Below, piece by piece: positions 27,016 through 38,334 of a stretch of DNA of 64,000 bases; within the stretch, counting starts at the first letter, position 1; every line of letters begins with the position of its first letter. The stretch is from Paenibacillus profundus (lineage in GTDB: Bacteria > Bacillota > Bacilli > Paenibacillales > Paenibacillaceae). Location of the stretch: positions 1 through 64,000 of the forward strand of contig NZ_JAJNBZ010000029.1 in assembly GCF_021369635.1 (NCBI RefSeq). Reading direction: 5' to 3'. The position numbers and the translations under genes were made by a program. The notes beneath the pieces are model-generated. The model did not search any database. It saw only the letters and a program-made list of their open reading frames with translations, and had not been told where the DNA came from.

Positions 27016-27933
27016 TTAGTCTTGTCCCGTATCTTGCCCGGATTCAGGCCCCAATCTTGAGCTGGCTTCCGGCCCGGATCCCGGTTCGACTTCCTGTGTA
27101 TTTTGTGCGGCAGCCCCTGAGCCGCCGCCATCTTCTTTTATGGCTGTCCCGCTCTCTCCGACAAGCCATTCCCGTATCTGCTTATACTCTTCATCATTGA
27201 GATGCTTTGCTAAAATTTGCTCCACTTCCGTCAGCTCACTCGATGTTAAGCCATCCTCCATTAACGTGGAGAGATGCTGCCATTCCTCTTGCGGGAGCTT
27301 CTTCATGAGTGCGGTGAACAGCTCTTCTTTCTTCGTCTTGGACATATCGTCTTTGTTCTTAGACAGCACATCCGGCGGAACGACGACCCGCTCTTGCTGA
27401 CGGGCCTCCTGCCCTGATGATATGCCCCCCATTACCGGCAACGCGCCGTCTGACGGTTCACCAGCGGCTGCATTCGGATCCGGCTTGGATTGATTCCCTG
27501 TTGACGACCCGCCTCCTGCTCCCCCTGCTTCTCCTGATTCCGTGTCGCCTGCATCGCCTCGTTCTCCTGCAGGCTGGACTCCTCCCGTCACAGACCCAGA
27601 TGCCTTGTTCGGATCGGTTGCCGATCCTGAGCCGAGCAGAACGCCCCACATCGATGTTAGTGTTAACGGTTTTCGTTCCAACGGAATGTGAAAGGTATTT
27701 AACGCCGTCTGAATATACTGGTCAACGACGATTGCTGTCGTTCCTACCGTTAATAGACTTGAAATCAAACTTACCATCAATATCGTAATCACCATTCGAA
27801 CTACGCGCATCGTCCATCGCATAAATGATGCCTCCCAGCTAGCCTTCCCGTTACTAGTCGCTTCTTGACCGCGATACGACGGCGCTTCTAGTTCTATCAT
27901 TTCCTTGAAAGTCACGGAATGGCGCAAAATCAT
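27016..27933 (-). CDS. Hypothetical membrane-anchored protein with low-complexity linker
   Basis: No family recognised. The protein has one transmembrane helix (about 45-70, VVRMVITILMVSLISSLLTVG), a Gly/Ser/Ala/Glu-rich linker (about 103-185), a compact helical domain (about 195-265: KTKKEELFTALMKKLPQEEWQHL, then LTEVEQILAKHLNDEEYKQIREWL) and a second low-complexity tail. The helical part may be the functional, extracytoplasmic domain. The start is uncertain: ATG at 27933 has no ribosome binding site, and ATG at 27900 sits too close to AAGGA. It lies between the wall-hydrolase gene and purA. Confidence 0.7.
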   Translation of the reverse strand: MILRHSVTFKEMIELEAPSYRGQEATSNGKASWEASFMRWTMRVVRMVITILMVSLISSLLTVGTTAIVVDQYIQTALNTFHIPLERKPLTLTSMWGVLLGSGSATDPNKASGSVTGGVQPAGERGDAGDTESGEAGGAGGGSSTGNQSKPDPNAAAGEPSDGALPVMGGISSGQEARQQERVVVPPDVLSKNKDDMSKTKKEELFTALMKKLPQEEWQHLSTLMEDGLTSSELTEVEQILAKHLNDEEYKQIREWLVGESGTAIKEDGGGSGAAAQNTQEVEPGSGPEASSRLGPESGQDTGQD

Positions 27934-27961
27934 TTACTGCTTAGTATGCCCGTAATTCATC

Positions 27962-27999
27962 AAAAAAATCCGGCCCCTTCCTAAGGAAGAAGCCGGATT
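27962..27999 (-). terminator. purA terminator
   Basis: AATCCGGC (27967-27974) pairs with GCCGGATT (27992-27999), with an inner CTTCC/GGAAG pairing. The minus strand continues as a T-run. Confidence 0.9.
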
Positions 28000-28004
28000 C
28001 CATA

Positions 28005-29309
<1,305 letters not shown>

Positions 29310-29353
29310 TCACACACCGGTTATTCGCTGCTTCACCGAAAAGCAGCATTTCT

Positions 29354-29382
29354 AGTTTATCAGCGATATGGCACAAAGTCAA
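29354..29382 (-). promoter_or_regulatory. purA promoter
   Basis: On the minus strand TTGACT (29377-29382) and TAAACT (29354-29359) are separated by exactly 17 bp, 66 bp before the purA start. Confidence 0.65.
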
Positions 29383-29384
29383 TG

Positions 29385-29440
29385 AAAAGCGAACGTTAAT
29401 TTCCGGATTTAGACTAATGTTCGGAAACTGACGTTCGCTC
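29385..29440 (-). promoter_or_regulatory. PurR-type operator (paired PurBoxes)
   Basis: AAAGCGAACGTTAAT (29386-29400) and ATGTTCGGAAA (29417-29427) are inverted PurBox-like half sites sharing the CGAA core. A third CGTTCGC follows at 29432-29438. The pair sits just upstream of the purA -35 box, the position at which PurR represses purine genes in Bacillus. The purR gene is not in the window. Confidence 0.6.
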
Positions 29441-29457
29441 CTATAAATTATATTGTA

Positions 29458-30813
29458 TTATCCCGCAGATAAGTCCTGATGATTCCTCTCGTAGCTAACG
29501 AATTTATTGAAATTTTTCAGAAATACGAGCTCTACGGTGCCGACCGGGCCATTCCGCTGCTTGGCTATAATGATTTCAATTATATTTTTCTTTTCCGTAT
29601 CCTGGTTATAATAATCATCCCGATACAAGAACGCAACGATATCGGCATCCTGCTCGATCGAGCCCGATTCCCGCAAGTCAGACATCATCGGACGCTTATC
29701 CTGCCGTTGCTCGACTCCTCGACTAAGCTGGGAGAGTGCGATGACAGGAACTTCAAGCTCCCTTGCAATCATCTTGAGCGTCCGCGATATTTCGGACACT
29801 TCCTGTTGACGGTTATCCCCCGCTTTGCCTCGTCCGTGGATAAGCTGCAAGTAGTCGATTAGAATCATGCCGAGGCCGCGCTCTTTCTTCAAGCGCCGGC
29901 ACTTGGCACGGATGTCCGCGACGGTGATGCCCGGCGTATCGTCGATATAGATCTCGGCTTCTGACAATGCGCCAATGGACATCGTCAGCTTCTCCCAATC
30001 ATCATCTTCCAGCTGACCCGTGCGGAGCCGCCCGGCATCGACGTTCGATTCGGCGCATACCATCCGCTGTACGAGCTGGGCCGCCGACATCTCGAGACTG
30101 AAGATAGCTACTGTCTCTTTTGCCCGAACACCGACGTTCTGGGCAATGTTGAGCGCAAAGGCTGTCTTCCCTACAGAAGGACGGGCCGCGACGATAATCA
30201 AATCGTTGCGCTGAAATCCCGATGTCATCTTGTCTAGATCCGGAAATCCCGATGGAATGCCGGTCGTGATGCCCTGCTGCAAATTCAGTTGTTCCACTCG
30301 TTCGTATACGTCCATCAGGACGTCTTTAATGGCGATAAATCCGCTCGATGAGCGGCGGTTCGATATTTCTAAGATACGACGTTCCGCATCGCTTAACAGT
30401 CCGGAGACATCGTCACCGCCCGTATACCCCTCGCTTACAATCTGCGTGGCGGTGCGAATGAGACGGCGCATCATCGATTTTTCTTCAATAATTTGCGCGT
30501 AATAATCAACGTTGGCCGCGGTAGGAACCGCATTGGCCAGCTTCGTCAAATAGGACACGCCGCCGATGTCTTCCAACTGCTGCTTACCTTGCAGCTTTGC
30601 CGTCAGCGTGACGAGATCGATCGGCTGATTATCTTCCCCAAGCTCGATCATTGCCTCGTAGATCATCTGATGGGACGGGTTGTAGAAATCCTCGGATTGC
30701 ACCCGCTCCATCGATGTAATCAACGCCTCCGACTGCAGCAAAATGGCGCCGATTACCGCTTGCTCGGCCTCCACATTTTGCGGCGGAACACGATCGACAA
30801 ACATCTCGTTCAT
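29458..30813 (-). CDS. dnaB: Replicative DNA helicase
   Basis: This is the DnaB-type hexameric helicase (called DnaC in Bacillus subtilis). The N-terminal domain starts VPPQNVEAEQAVIGAIL. The RecA-like motor has Walker A GRPSVGKT-type sequence (AARPSVGKTAFALN), Walker B (MILIDYLQLI) and the arginine-finger region SQLSRGVEQR. It unwinds DNA ahead of the replication fork. The start at 30813 has GGAGGA and lies 2 bp after the rplI stop, so the two are co-transcribed. Confidence 0.97.
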   Translation of the reverse strand: MNEMFVDRVPPQNVEAEQAVIGAILLQSEALITSMERVQSEDFYNPSHQMIYEAMIELGEDNQPIDLVTLTAKLQGKQQLEDIGGVSYLTKLANAVPTAANVDYYAQIIEEKSMMRRLIRTATQIVSEGYTGGDDVSGLLSDAERRILEISNRRSSSGFIAIKDVLMDVYERVEQLNLQQGITTGIPSGFPDLDKMTSGFQRNDLIIVAARPSVGKTAFALNIAQNVGVRAKETVAIFSLEMSAAQLVQRMVCAESNVDAGRLRTGQLEDDDWEKLTMSIGALSEAEIYIDDTPGITVADIRAKCRRLKKERGLGMILIDYLQLIHGRGKAGDNRQQEVSEISRTLKMIARELEVPVIALSQLSRGVEQRQDKRPMMSDLRESGSIEQDADIVAFLYRDDYYNQDTEKKNIIEIIIAKQRNGPVGTVELVFLKNFNKFVSYERNHQDLSAG

Positions 30814-30814
30814 T

Positions 30815-31258
30815 TTATTCCTCCGTTACGTGTACCTTCATCGTTGCTTTGACATCCGGATGCAGTTTCACCGTCACGTTTGTATATCCTAACGCACGAA
30901 TCGGATCAGGAAGTTCGATTTTGCGCTTATCCACTTTAATCTTCAACTTGCTCAACGCTTCCGCGATTTGCTTGGAAGTGATGGCACCGAACAAACGTCC
31001 GCCGTCTCCTGCCTTTGCCTTTAGCTCAATCGTCGTTTCATTTAATGTCGCTGCAAGCTTTTCGGCGTCTTCCTTTTCCTCTTCTTTGCGTTTCAATTCC
31101 GATTTATGCTGCTGCTCCAGCGTCTTCAGGTTGCCCTCCGTCGCCGGACGCGCCAACCCTTGCTTGATAAGAAAGTTCTGTGCGTATCCTTCGGAGACCT
31201 CTTTGACTTGTCCTTTTTTGCCTTGTCCTTTTACATCCTGCAACAAAATGACTTTCAT
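30815..31258 (-). CDS. rplI: 50S ribosomal protein L9
   Basis: The 147-residue L9 has its N-terminal RNA-binding domain ([32 protein letters not shown]), the long connecting helix rich in Lys and Glu (about 45-75) and a C-terminal domain with [16 protein letters not shown]. It overlaps gdpP by 4 bp and is followed at once by dnaB, the conserved Bacillales order. Confidence 0.98.
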   Translation of the reverse strand: MKVILLQDVKGQGKKGQVKEVSEGYAQNFLIKQGLARPATEGNLKTLEQQHKSELKRKEEEKEDAEKLAATLNETTIELKAKAGDGGRLFGAITSKQIAEALSKLKIKVDKRKIELPDPIRALGYTNVTVKLHPDVKATMKVHVTEE

Positions 31259-33213
31259 TCGAACAACCCCTCTTCCGCGTCGATTTCTTCCAGCACGCGC
31301 TTGAGCTTATCCTGCGCCTCTTCGAGTGTGCCTTGCATTTGCACGGCAGCATTCGTCAGATGTCCCCCGCCGCCCAGCCGTTCCATAACGACTTGCACGT
31401 TCATCTGACCTAGAGAGCGCGCGCTGATTCCGATAATGCCGTCCGGACGTTCGCTAATGACGAACGAGGCCAACACATCGGTCATATTTAACAGCGTATC
31501 AGCTACCTGCGCAATGAGCAACTGTGAAAATTTGCGTCCCGGTTCCGTCACCGCGATAGCGATATTGCCGTATAGCATTTCCGCATGGCGAATAATTTCC
31601 GCCTTCTGAATGAACTCTTCTAAATCTTCTTTCAATATCTTCTGAATTAGCAGCGGATCAGCTCCTTGCCGACGCAGGAAGCTTGCCGCATCGAACGTCC
31701 GTGACCCGGTCCGCAACGTAAAGTGCTTCGTATCCACTGTAATGCCCGCCAATAAGGACGTCGCTTCCAACGTGCTCAAGCTTAGGCGGTTATTAATGTA
31801 CTGCAGCAGCTCGGTGACGAGCTCGGCTGTAGATGACGCATAGGGCTCCAAATAGACGAGCACCGCATCATTGATGAACTCCTCGCCGCGGCGATGGTGA
31901 TCGATTATGACGATGCGCTCCGATTGCAGCAGCCGCGGTTCTTCCACCATCGACGCCTTGTGCGTATCGACAACGACGACCAAGCTATCCTCAGTAATCA
32001 TCTCTATCGCCTCGCTTCGTGAAATGAAGCGGGACCATAAGATTTCATCCTTCTCCAAGTATGCGACCATTCTGTCGATCGACGGATTGCTCTCCTCCAG
32101 TACGATATAAGCCTCCACATTCAGCGAGCGGCAAGCATTAAGCACGCCGATCGCCGACCCGATGGAATCCGTGTCCGGGTTCTTATGCCCCATAATGAAT
32201 ACGGCATCGCTTTGTTGAATGAAATCACGCAGCGCGTGGGCAATGACGCGGGCACGCACCCGCGTGCGCTTCTCCACAGCGTTCGACTTACCGCCATAGA
32301 AGGACAGACGCTGCCCTAGACGGACGGCTACCTGATCCCCGCCACGGCCGAGCGCGATGTCGAGGCTCGATTGCGCAAGCTGGCCAAGCTCCGTCATCTT
32401 GTCTGCACCGGCCGCAATCCCCATGCTAAGCGTTACAGGCAGCTTGTTATCCAGCGTCGTCTCCCTTACTTCATCGAGGATGACGAAGCGCGTCTGTTCC
32501 AGCGCCTTCAACGTCTGCACGTCCATCACCATAAAGTGACGTTCCGAGGATAGTCGCTTGATCAGAATGCCATGTTCGCTTGCCCATGCTGTAATCTGGC
32601 CAGTAACACGCGCCAACAGAGCGGCGCGTTGTTGATCATTCAGACCTTGAGTCGATTCTTCCAAATTGTCCATAATGACGATGCCAACCGCGATCCGTTC
32701 CTCTTCGTATCGCTTGCGCAAAGTCCATATGTCCGTAATATCCGTGAAATAGACGACCCGCTCCTCTGGCACGATGTCCGCATGCAGGATGCGTCCGCCG
32801 ATAAACAGCTCTACCGATCGTTCCTTCTCCTTCCCGATATGAAGCTGAGGAAAGGCTTCGGACAGATCTTCCCCCACTAGGGAGGGTAGAGCAGCTAGCT
32901 GCGCCAAATAAGGATTATGCCACTCAATAACCCGTTCATCACTATATAACAAAATGCCGTAAGGCAAATCAACAACTGCTTCTTCTCCTGCTCGTTTCAC
33001 CCTTAACCCTAGCGTTGTCAAATATGACTCCATCTCATGACGGAATTTGCGCTCCGCCGCAAGTGACGCAATCGCAAGCACAACAATGGCGACAAACGCC
33101 AGTATGCCAACAATCCAATTGTAGAAAGTCACGACAATGGTTAAGGCTGACAGCAAGACAAACGTCCAGCTCGTATACTTCGTATACCAGCGATGGAACA
33201 ATAGTTTAGGCAT
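31255..33213 (-). CDS. gdpP: Cyclic-di-AMP phosphodiesterase GdpP
   Basis: Two N-terminal membrane helices (about 14-55) precede a PAS-like domain (about 80-150), a degenerate GGDEF domain (about 170-305, lacking the GGDEF motif) and the DHH/DHHA1 phosphodiesterase (from about 340) with [25 protein letters not shown] and the C-terminal GGGGH. It hydrolyses c-di-AMP to pApA and so affects potassium, wall stress and beta-lactam tolerance. It heads the gdpP-rplI-dnaB run. Confidence 0.97.
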   Translation of the reverse strand: MPKLLFHRWYTKYTSWTFVLLSALTIVVTFYNWIVGILAFVAIVVLAIASLAAERKFRHEMESYLTTLGLRVKRAGEEAVVDLPYGILLYSDERVIEWHNPYLAQLAALPSLVGEDLSEAFPQLHIGKEKERSVELFIGGRILHADIVPEERVVYFTDITDIWTLRKRYEEERIAVGIVIMDNLEESTQGLNDQQRAALLARVTGQITAWASEHGILIKRLSSERHFMVMDVQTLKALEQTRFVILDEVRETTLDNKLPVTLSMGIAAGADKMTELGQLAQSSLDIALGRGGDQVAVRLGQRLSFYGGKSNAVEKRTRVRARVIAHALRDFIQQSDAVFIMGHKNPDTDSIGSAIGVLNACRSLNVEAYIVLEESNPSIDRMVAYLEKDEILWSRFISRSEAIEMITEDSLVVVVDTHKASMVEEPRLLQSERIVIIDHHRRGEEFINDAVLVYLEPYASSTAELVTELLQYINNRLSLSTLEATSLLAGITVDTKHFTLRTGSRTFDAASFLRRQGADPLLIQKILKEDLEEFIQKAEIIRHAEMLYGNIAIAVTEPGRKFSQLLIAQVADTLLNMTDVLASFVISERPDGIIGISARSLGQMNVQVVMERLGGGGHLTNAAVQMQGTLEEAQDKLKRVLEEIDAEEGLFE

Positions 33214-33224
33214 GCCTTCTCACC

Positions 33225-34151
33225 CTATACTCTTGGTTTGGAAATGGATTGCCGTATAGGAAACGCCAAATCCACAATTCCAATAATACGTAATATTGCA
33301 TGAAGCACTGGCAGGAATATGACCGCTATTGTCATAACGATAGGTATTCCCTTATTCCACCGCCTTGCATTCGCCAAGAAGAAGAGAAAAGAAATCCCTT
33401 GAAGCATAAACGCCATCTGAAGCAGAGGCGCCAAGTTTAATAAAATGAGTGTCAAGAAGCTGTCCGACGATTTCGTCACAACCAAATCCAAAATAATCGT
33501 AATCAAGTAATACCAGAGCAGCGATCTCGGCAGCATCCATTGATGAAGCGGCTTCATCTTCTGCACACCGGCGCCTTGGGCCGTTAACAGCGGTCTGCTG
33601 ATCGCATACGTAATCGTACCCATATAAAGCGCGCTGATGATAAGCATGAACGGAATCATTTGACTGAGCAGCAGAACGAACTGCTCTTTCATATCGGACG
33701 TCATCCCCGTAGGGAACAGTGCAGTCTGTTCAAGTCCCAGCAGGGACTCGTTCATGATCGTCATAATATAATCGTAAAAGTTGAAATTAAGCGCCCATTT
33801 GGCTAAAGCCAGCACAACCAAGGACTGAATGAGAAACGTGACCGTTCCTGCAAAATAAACATTCAGTGCAGGCTTCTTCTTTTTAAACATATGCCCGAAT
33901 ACAATACCCGGAATCATGAAATAGAGCGCCGTAAGCACGGCAATTGACCCTAAGTTGCCCAACAAGAAAAATATGATGACCAGCACCGGCACCACAAATA
34001 ATGCGAACCTGCGCGTCGATTGCGTCGCGTAGAGCATTACAAACGGAACCGCCATAAAGCTCATCGTCAACACCTGTATCGGCTGAAAGATAGATAGTAG
34101 CAACACGAGCGCGACAATCGCCCATGTAATCGATGACCAGCGGTTTTTCAA
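33225..34151 (-). CDS. yybS: YybS family membrane protein (DUF2232)
   Basis: A 308-residue polytopic membrane protein with about eight hydrophobic segments, of the YybS/DUF2232 type that regularly precedes gdpP in Bacillales. A fold like substrate-binding subunits of ECF transporters has been suggested for this family; the function is not established. It ends 11 bp before gdpP. Confidence 0.85.
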   Translation of the reverse strand: MKNRWSSITWAIVALVLLLSIFQPIQVLTMSFMAVPFVMLYATQSTRRFALFVVPVLVIIFFLLGNLGSIAVLTALYFMIPGIVFGHMFKKKKPALNVYFAGTVTFLIQSLVVLALAKWALNFNFYDYIMTIMNESLLGLEQTALFPTGMTSDMKEQFVLLLSQMIPFMLIISALYMGTITYAISRPLLTAQGAGVQKMKPLHQWMLPRSLLWYYLITIILDLVVTKSSDSFLTLILLNLAPLLQMAFMLQGISFLFFLANARRWNKGIPIVMTIAVIFLPVLHAILRIIGIVDLAFPIRQSISKPRV

Positions 34152-34296
34152 AAATGTTCACCTCTTGCGCAAAAATTGTTTCCTTATTCCATTCGATGCT
34201 TATAAAACCCGTGGCGGTTTAGGGCGGATCAGCAGTTTGGTTTTTCTATTTTTTACCTTAACCTCTAAAAAACCGTCATCTTTCATTATACCATAA

Positions 34297-34719
34297 TTAT
34301 TTCACGTCCATAGCTTTGGTAACGAACTGCTCACAGTATTCGATGATCTGACTCCGGCGCACAATACCGATGAATCGGTTCATATCGTCTACAACCGGAA
34401 CGAAGTTCTGCATTTTGGCGAGATTGATTAAATCCTCCATATTTGAATCAATGCGAACACTTTTATTGCGCATATTGAGCGAGACTTCCTTAAGCATAAA
34501 CTTTGAAGCGTTCTCAAATGTGACTTCGCCATTTGAATTTTTCATATGCCATAGTAAATCTCCTTCAGTCACGGTGCCGACATATTCCCCGCCTTCGTTC
34601 AAAATGGGCACCGCGGTATAACGATGATATTCCATCCGTTCAAGCGTCTGGCGCAGCGTTGCGTTCAAGGTTAAGCAGACGACTTCATGTTTCGGTGTTA
34701 AGAAAAAAGCGATATTCAT
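34297..34719 (-). CDS. CBS-domain protein
   Basis: Two tandem CBS modules (about 1-65 and 75-138) fill the 140-residue protein; such pairs bind adenine nucleotides or c-di-AMP. The second module has the consensus VPVVDDMNRFIGIVRRSQII. The start at 34719 follows GGAGGAG. With no catalytic domain it is probably a regulatory partner; its nearness to gdpP makes an adenine-dinucleotide ligand an attractive guess. Confidence 0.85.
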   Translation of the reverse strand: MNIAFFLTPKHEVVCLTLNATLRQTLERMEYHRYTAVPILNEGGEYVGTVTEGDLLWHMKNSNGEVTFENASKFMLKEVSLNMRNKSVRIDSNMEDLINLAKMQNFVPVVDDMNRFIGIVRRSQIIEYCEQFVTKAMDVK

Positions 34720-34807
34720 CCGTGTGGTCTCCTCCTCAATCAAGCAGGGGCCGTATTTATCCATAACTCCCTAAGACTAAATTAACACATTTCCCGGATC
34801 AAAAACA

Positions 34808-34836
34808 AAAAGTCAGCCGTAAATACGGCTGACTTG
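34808..34836 (-). terminator. Terminator of the LCP gene
   Basis: AAGTCAGCCGTA (34810-34821) pairs perfectly with TACGGCTGACTT (34824-34835), and the minus strand continues TTTTGTTTTTG. Confidence 0.92.
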
Positions 34837-34843
34837 CTATTCA

Positions 34844-35821
34844 TCAATCTTCACGCATAGGACGCGGCGCCATTAACTCTGCTTTTGGCGTACTTGCATC
34901 CAACCAATTGTTAAGCAGCTTCTGCACATATTCCAAATCTTCGTCATCCACCATGTAGTACCAGACGTTATCCATCATTTTACCATCGCCGTGCAGCATG
35001 TAACTGCTAATTTGCGGTGGAGCATCTTGCGTGAACATCGTCTTGGCCAAATCAATCATATATTTTGGACGCATATCCGTTGTAAAATTATCACCCATAA
35101 TTTCAATAAGCTCCGGAATGCGTGCGATTTTATCCATTTCGATAGCCCGTTCCATAACCGAATTCAAAAAGATGCGGTGACGCATAGTCCGATTCATATC
35201 AGAATCCTCACGGTAACGAACGAAGTACAACGCTTCTTGCCCATTATAAATCGGCTTGTTGGCTTCAATTCTGAACTTCTCGTGATTCGGGTCCTTGTTG
35301 ACGATATCCTTCGTTATCGGCAGCTTCACGCCGTCCAACGCATCAACGACGTCCTTTAGCCCGTTAAAATTAATTGTCGCGTAATGGTCCACTTTGTGAT
35401 TAAGCAGGTTATCTACCGACTCCATACTCATTTTGGCACCGCCATAAGCGTATGCGTGATTTAATTTCGTTTTAAACCCTTTTCCGATAATTTCCGTGTA
35501 CGCATCCCGCGGAATCGAGAGCAGCAGCACCTTATTATCTTGCGGCCGGACAACAGAATAAATGATCGTATCGGAGCGGCCTATCTCCTTATCCCGCTGG
35601 TCCACCCCGAGCAGCAGCACCGAGAACGGTTCCGTTACTTTGCGGACAACTTCTTCTTTTCCCTCAATCGGCTTATAAGACTTATCTAACGTTTCCTCCA
35701 CATGGCCCGACAAGAACATATCAAAGGCCAAGACAGCGATTTGCTTACGGAAGAAAAATCCGCTAAAACCTATAATGGCTATGACTGCAAACGCTATTCC
35801 CCATTTTTTATATTTTTTCAT
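34844..35821 (-). CDS. LytR-CpsA-Psr family wall polymer ligase
   Basis: One N-terminal transmembrane helix (about 7-28) is followed by the LCP domain with LLLGVDQRDKEIGRSDTII, LSIPRDAYTEI, a conserved LNHAYAYGG and the YFVRYREDSDMNRTMRHR block of Arg/Asp residues that bind polyprenyl-pyrophosphate. Such enzymes attach teichoic acids or other wall polymers to peptidoglycan. The 325 residues are typical. It stands alone with its own terminator. Confidence 0.93.
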   Translation of the reverse strand: MKKYKKWGIAFAVIAIIGFSGFFFRKQIAVLAFDMFLSGHVEETLDKSYKPIEGKEEVVRKVTEPFSVLLLGVDQRDKEIGRSDTIIYSVVRPQDNKVLLLSIPRDAYTEIIGKGFKTKLNHAYAYGGAKMSMESVDNLLNHKVDHYATINFNGLKDVVDALDGVKLPITKDIVNKDPNHEKFRIEANKPIYNGQEALYFVRYREDSDMNRTMRHRIFLNSVMERAIEMDKIARIPELIEIMGDNFTTDMRPKYMIDLAKTMFTQDAPPQISSYMLHGDGKMMDNVWYYMVDDEDLEYVQKLLNNWLDASTPKAELMAPRPMRED

Positions 35822-36618
35822 TCAAAACCACTTCTTCCTAATGATGTGTTATACGGTTCCCATCAAACCATAATCGTTGTTTATGCATATTTTGTTCCCA
35901 TATTTGAACATAATGAATAACAGGCGGACTTTGGGTATGCAGCACCTCGGAATCGTTGTTCTTAGAGCTGCCAACATACAAAAAGAAGTAAGCACTCACA
36001 CGGACTATAATACTCCCCTAGAAACCTTTGTCCTTCCAAGTCTGGCACATGTTCCATGATCCAACAGACGTGCTCCTGTCCTCCTTCAGCAATCATCCCG
36101 CTTGCTTGCGCTTTATCTCGTATGGCGGGAAAACGGATCGGAATTAGGATGAGCATGCGTGACCGATTTTATCTGTCTTTTTCGGTCCTTGAAATTAAGC
36201 CCTTTTCTGTGAGTTCGATGTTGTTGTGATGTTTATGCAAGAAACAATATTTTTATTTTACATGCAATCGATCGAAAAATAAAATAAAGATTCGTCACAT
36301 TTATGGAAATAAAGCAGCAGGAAAGGAAGAAGCCGCCTATAAAGGCGGCTTTCGTAACGAATAGATAGGCGATAAAAACTGTATAAATACGTAATAAATA
36401 CGGATTCAATAATGACTTTTTATGCTGCGTTACATCGTTAATTGACTTATGTAGCTGTGTTGGTCATAGTATCCCTATCGTTTAAGTCAGATTATGATTC
36501 CTTGCGCACAATCCGAACAGTATGACCGGCAATATATCCCATTATTTAACACTTAATTCACGTCTTTATTTGAAAGAGAAACCGACCCTCACGATTACCC
36601 CATCACAAGTACGGAAAG
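35822..36618. other. Long intergenic region with orphan hairpin
   Basis: About 800 bp hold no convincing gene. Visible features: an AT-rich inverted repeat TTTATTTTA (36252-36260) with TAAAATAAA (36280-36288); a terminator-like hairpin AAGCCGCC (36330-36337) with GGCGGCTT (36344-36351) that follows no recognisable gene; and a direct repeat TAAATACG (twice near 36384-36402). The hairpin could end a small RNA read in either direction. Confidence 0.4.
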
Positions 36619-36965
36619 CTAGTCAAACCAACTTCTGAACCAACGTGCCGCATCCAGCGTTAATGGAATAATACCAAAGCCATGATTGCCAATCGCAATG
36701 ACCCCGTAAGCGTATTGGCCAATACCGATGGCCCCTATCCCCCATGTTCCGATGCCAATGGCTCCCACAGCCACTTCCGCAGATATTGCTACCGCCCCTA
36801 ACGCGAAGGCACTTCCAATCGATACTGCTCCTACAGACATAACTCCACTTAATGCGACGGCACCGAGCGCCATCAACCAGCCAACCGTAAACACTCCGAG
36901 CGATAGCAGGCCGATACTAAAAATGCCCCCCGCAACGTTGTAAACAATCGGTTATTCCACCACAT
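36619..36965 (-). CDS. Glycine-rich hydrophobic repeat protein, split at a G-tract
   Basis: The main frame (36619-36894, GTG start) is almost wholly Gly/Ala/Ile/Val in a staggered repeat (GAVAI, GAIGIGTWGIGAIGIGQYAYG), suggestive of a membrane or beta-solenoid-like fold. It has no ribosome binding site, yet the frame stays open upstream. A better start (ATG at 36965, ribosome binding site AAGGGGG, product MWWNNRLFTTLRG) lies in another frame. The two join if a six-G run near 36925 gains one G or loses two. Either sequencing error or phase variation could explain this. Function unknown. Confidence 0.5.
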
Positions 36966-37095
36966 GAAGCATCCCCCTTCATCATGAGTTACTGCTTCTC
37001 ATTGTAGCACCATCTCTTCACTGTGAAATCGGTCCCTGAACGGAATCGTGGCTTCGGTCTCTGGACTGACCTGAAAAAAATAAAATGTGAAAAAC

Positions 37096-37124
37096 GAAAA
37101 ACCCTACAACTGAATGTAGGGTTT
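37096..37124 (-). terminator. Terminator of rpsF-ssb-rpsR operon
   Basis: AAACCCTACA (37099-37108) pairs with TGTAGGGTTT (37115-37124), and the minus strand continues TTTCGTTTTTC. Confidence 0.9.
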
Positions 37125-37162
37125 CTGTAATAAAGGCAACCCGGTTATCCCGGCTTGTCCTA

Positions 37163-37435
37163 TTATTCCGTTGTGTATGGCAGCAATGCTACTTGACGAG
37201 AGCGTTTGATCGCTATTGTCAATGCACGTTGATACTTCGCGCTTGTGCCAGTTACACGACGTGGCAAAATTTTGCCGCGCTCGCTAACGAATTTCTTCAA
37301 CAACTCAATGTCTTTATAGTCAATGTGAGTGATTTTATTCACTGTGAAGTAGCACACTTTACGGCGCTTGTTACGGCCTTTACGACCGCCAAACTTACGT
37401 TCTGGACGTTCGCCGCCTTCGCTTCTGAAGCTCAT
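37163..37435 (-). CDS. rpsR: 30S ribosomal protein S18
   Basis: The 90-residue S18 has [26 protein letters not shown]-type sequence and ends [14 protein letters not shown], standard for the family. It binds S6 on the 30S platform. The ATG at 37435 follows AAGGAG by 9 bp. It is third in rpsF-ssb-rpsR. Confidence 0.97.
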   Translation of the reverse strand: MSFRSEGGERPERKFGGRKGRNKRRKVCYFTVNKITHIDYKDIELLKKFVSERGKILPRRVTGTSAKYQRALTIAIKRSRQVALLPYTTE

Positions 37436-37503
37436 TCTATTCAACTCCTTGTCGTTAAAATTCCGTTCCAGGCAACTTTACGAATCAATTCGTAATCGGT
37501 CCC

Positions 37504-38001
37504 TTAGAATGGCAAATCGTCATCTGAAATATCGATCGGTTTGCCGTCGTCAGAGAAAGGATCCGCTGCTTGCCCGCGAGAATAGTTCGAACCGCCACCG
37601 CGCGGTTGCGAGTTGTTGTTCGGCGCAGGTGCACCGCCACCATAACCCCCACCCATATCGTCGCGCGTTCCACCGCTGTCGCGGTTGGATTCCAAGAAAC
37701 GCACATTATCTGCAACAATTTCCGTCACGTATACACGTTTACCTTCATTGTTGTCATAGTTACGTACCTGGATGCGTCCTTCTACTGCTGTCAGCCGACC
37801 TTTACGCAAGTAGTTTGCACATGTCTCTGCCAACTGCCGCCAAGTGACGACTGGAATGAAATCCGCTTCACGTTCACCACTCTGACTCGAGAACGGCCGA
37901 TCGACCGCCAACGTAAATTGCGTTACCGCAACTCCAGATGGTGTGTAGCGCAATTCAGGGTCACGCGTCAGACGACCAATCAAAATCACGCGATTCAACA
38001 T
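37504..38001 (-). CDS. ssb: Single-stranded DNA-binding protein
   Basis: An N-terminal OB-fold ([35 protein letters not shown]) of about 108 residues is followed by a Gly/Asn-rich linker and the acidic C-terminal tip DISDDDLPF that recruits replication and repair proteins. The 165-residue size equals SsbA of Bacillus. It lies between rpsF and rpsR. Confidence 0.98.
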   Translation of the reverse strand: MLNRVILIGRLTRDPELRYTPSGVAVTQFTLAVDRPFSSQSGEREADFIPVVTWRQLAETCANYLRKGRLTAVEGRIQVRNYDNNEGKRVYVTEIVADNVRFLESNRDSGGTRDDMGGGYGGGAPAPNNNSQPRGGGSNYSRGQAADPFSDDGKPIDISDDDLPF

Positions 38002-38049
38002 GATATCCCCTCCTTCGACGTTTCCTTACGAACTCACGATGGTTGGCAA

Positions 38050-38334
38050 TTAAGCCACGTCGCTTACTACGAGATGGCGGATAACTTCGTCAGAGATCTT
38101 CAATTGACGCTCCAACTCCGCTACTACTGCAGGTTCTGCAGTAAAGTTCACGAGAACATAGATACCGTCACGGAACTTCTTAATCTCATACGCAAGACGG
38201 CGTTTACCCATCACGTCGTGTTTCGTAATTTCACCGCCGTTAGAGATGACGCCCTGGAATTTATCGACTATAGCTTGAACAGCTTCTTGCTCGATGTCCG
38301 GACGAATGATGTACATCAATTCGTATTTGCGCAT
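38050..38334 (-). CDS. rpsF: 30S ribosomal protein S6
   Basis: The 94-residue S6 begins MRKYELMYIIRPD and contains the conserved GKRRLAYEIKKFRDGIYVLVNF. It is first in the operon, with ribosome binding site AGGAGGTG and its own promoter. Confidence 0.98.
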   Translation of the reverse strand: MRKYELMYIIRPDIEQEAVQAIVDKFQGVISNGGEITKHDVMGKRRLAYEIKKFRDGIYVLVNFTAEPAVVAELERQLKISDEVIRHLVVSDVA

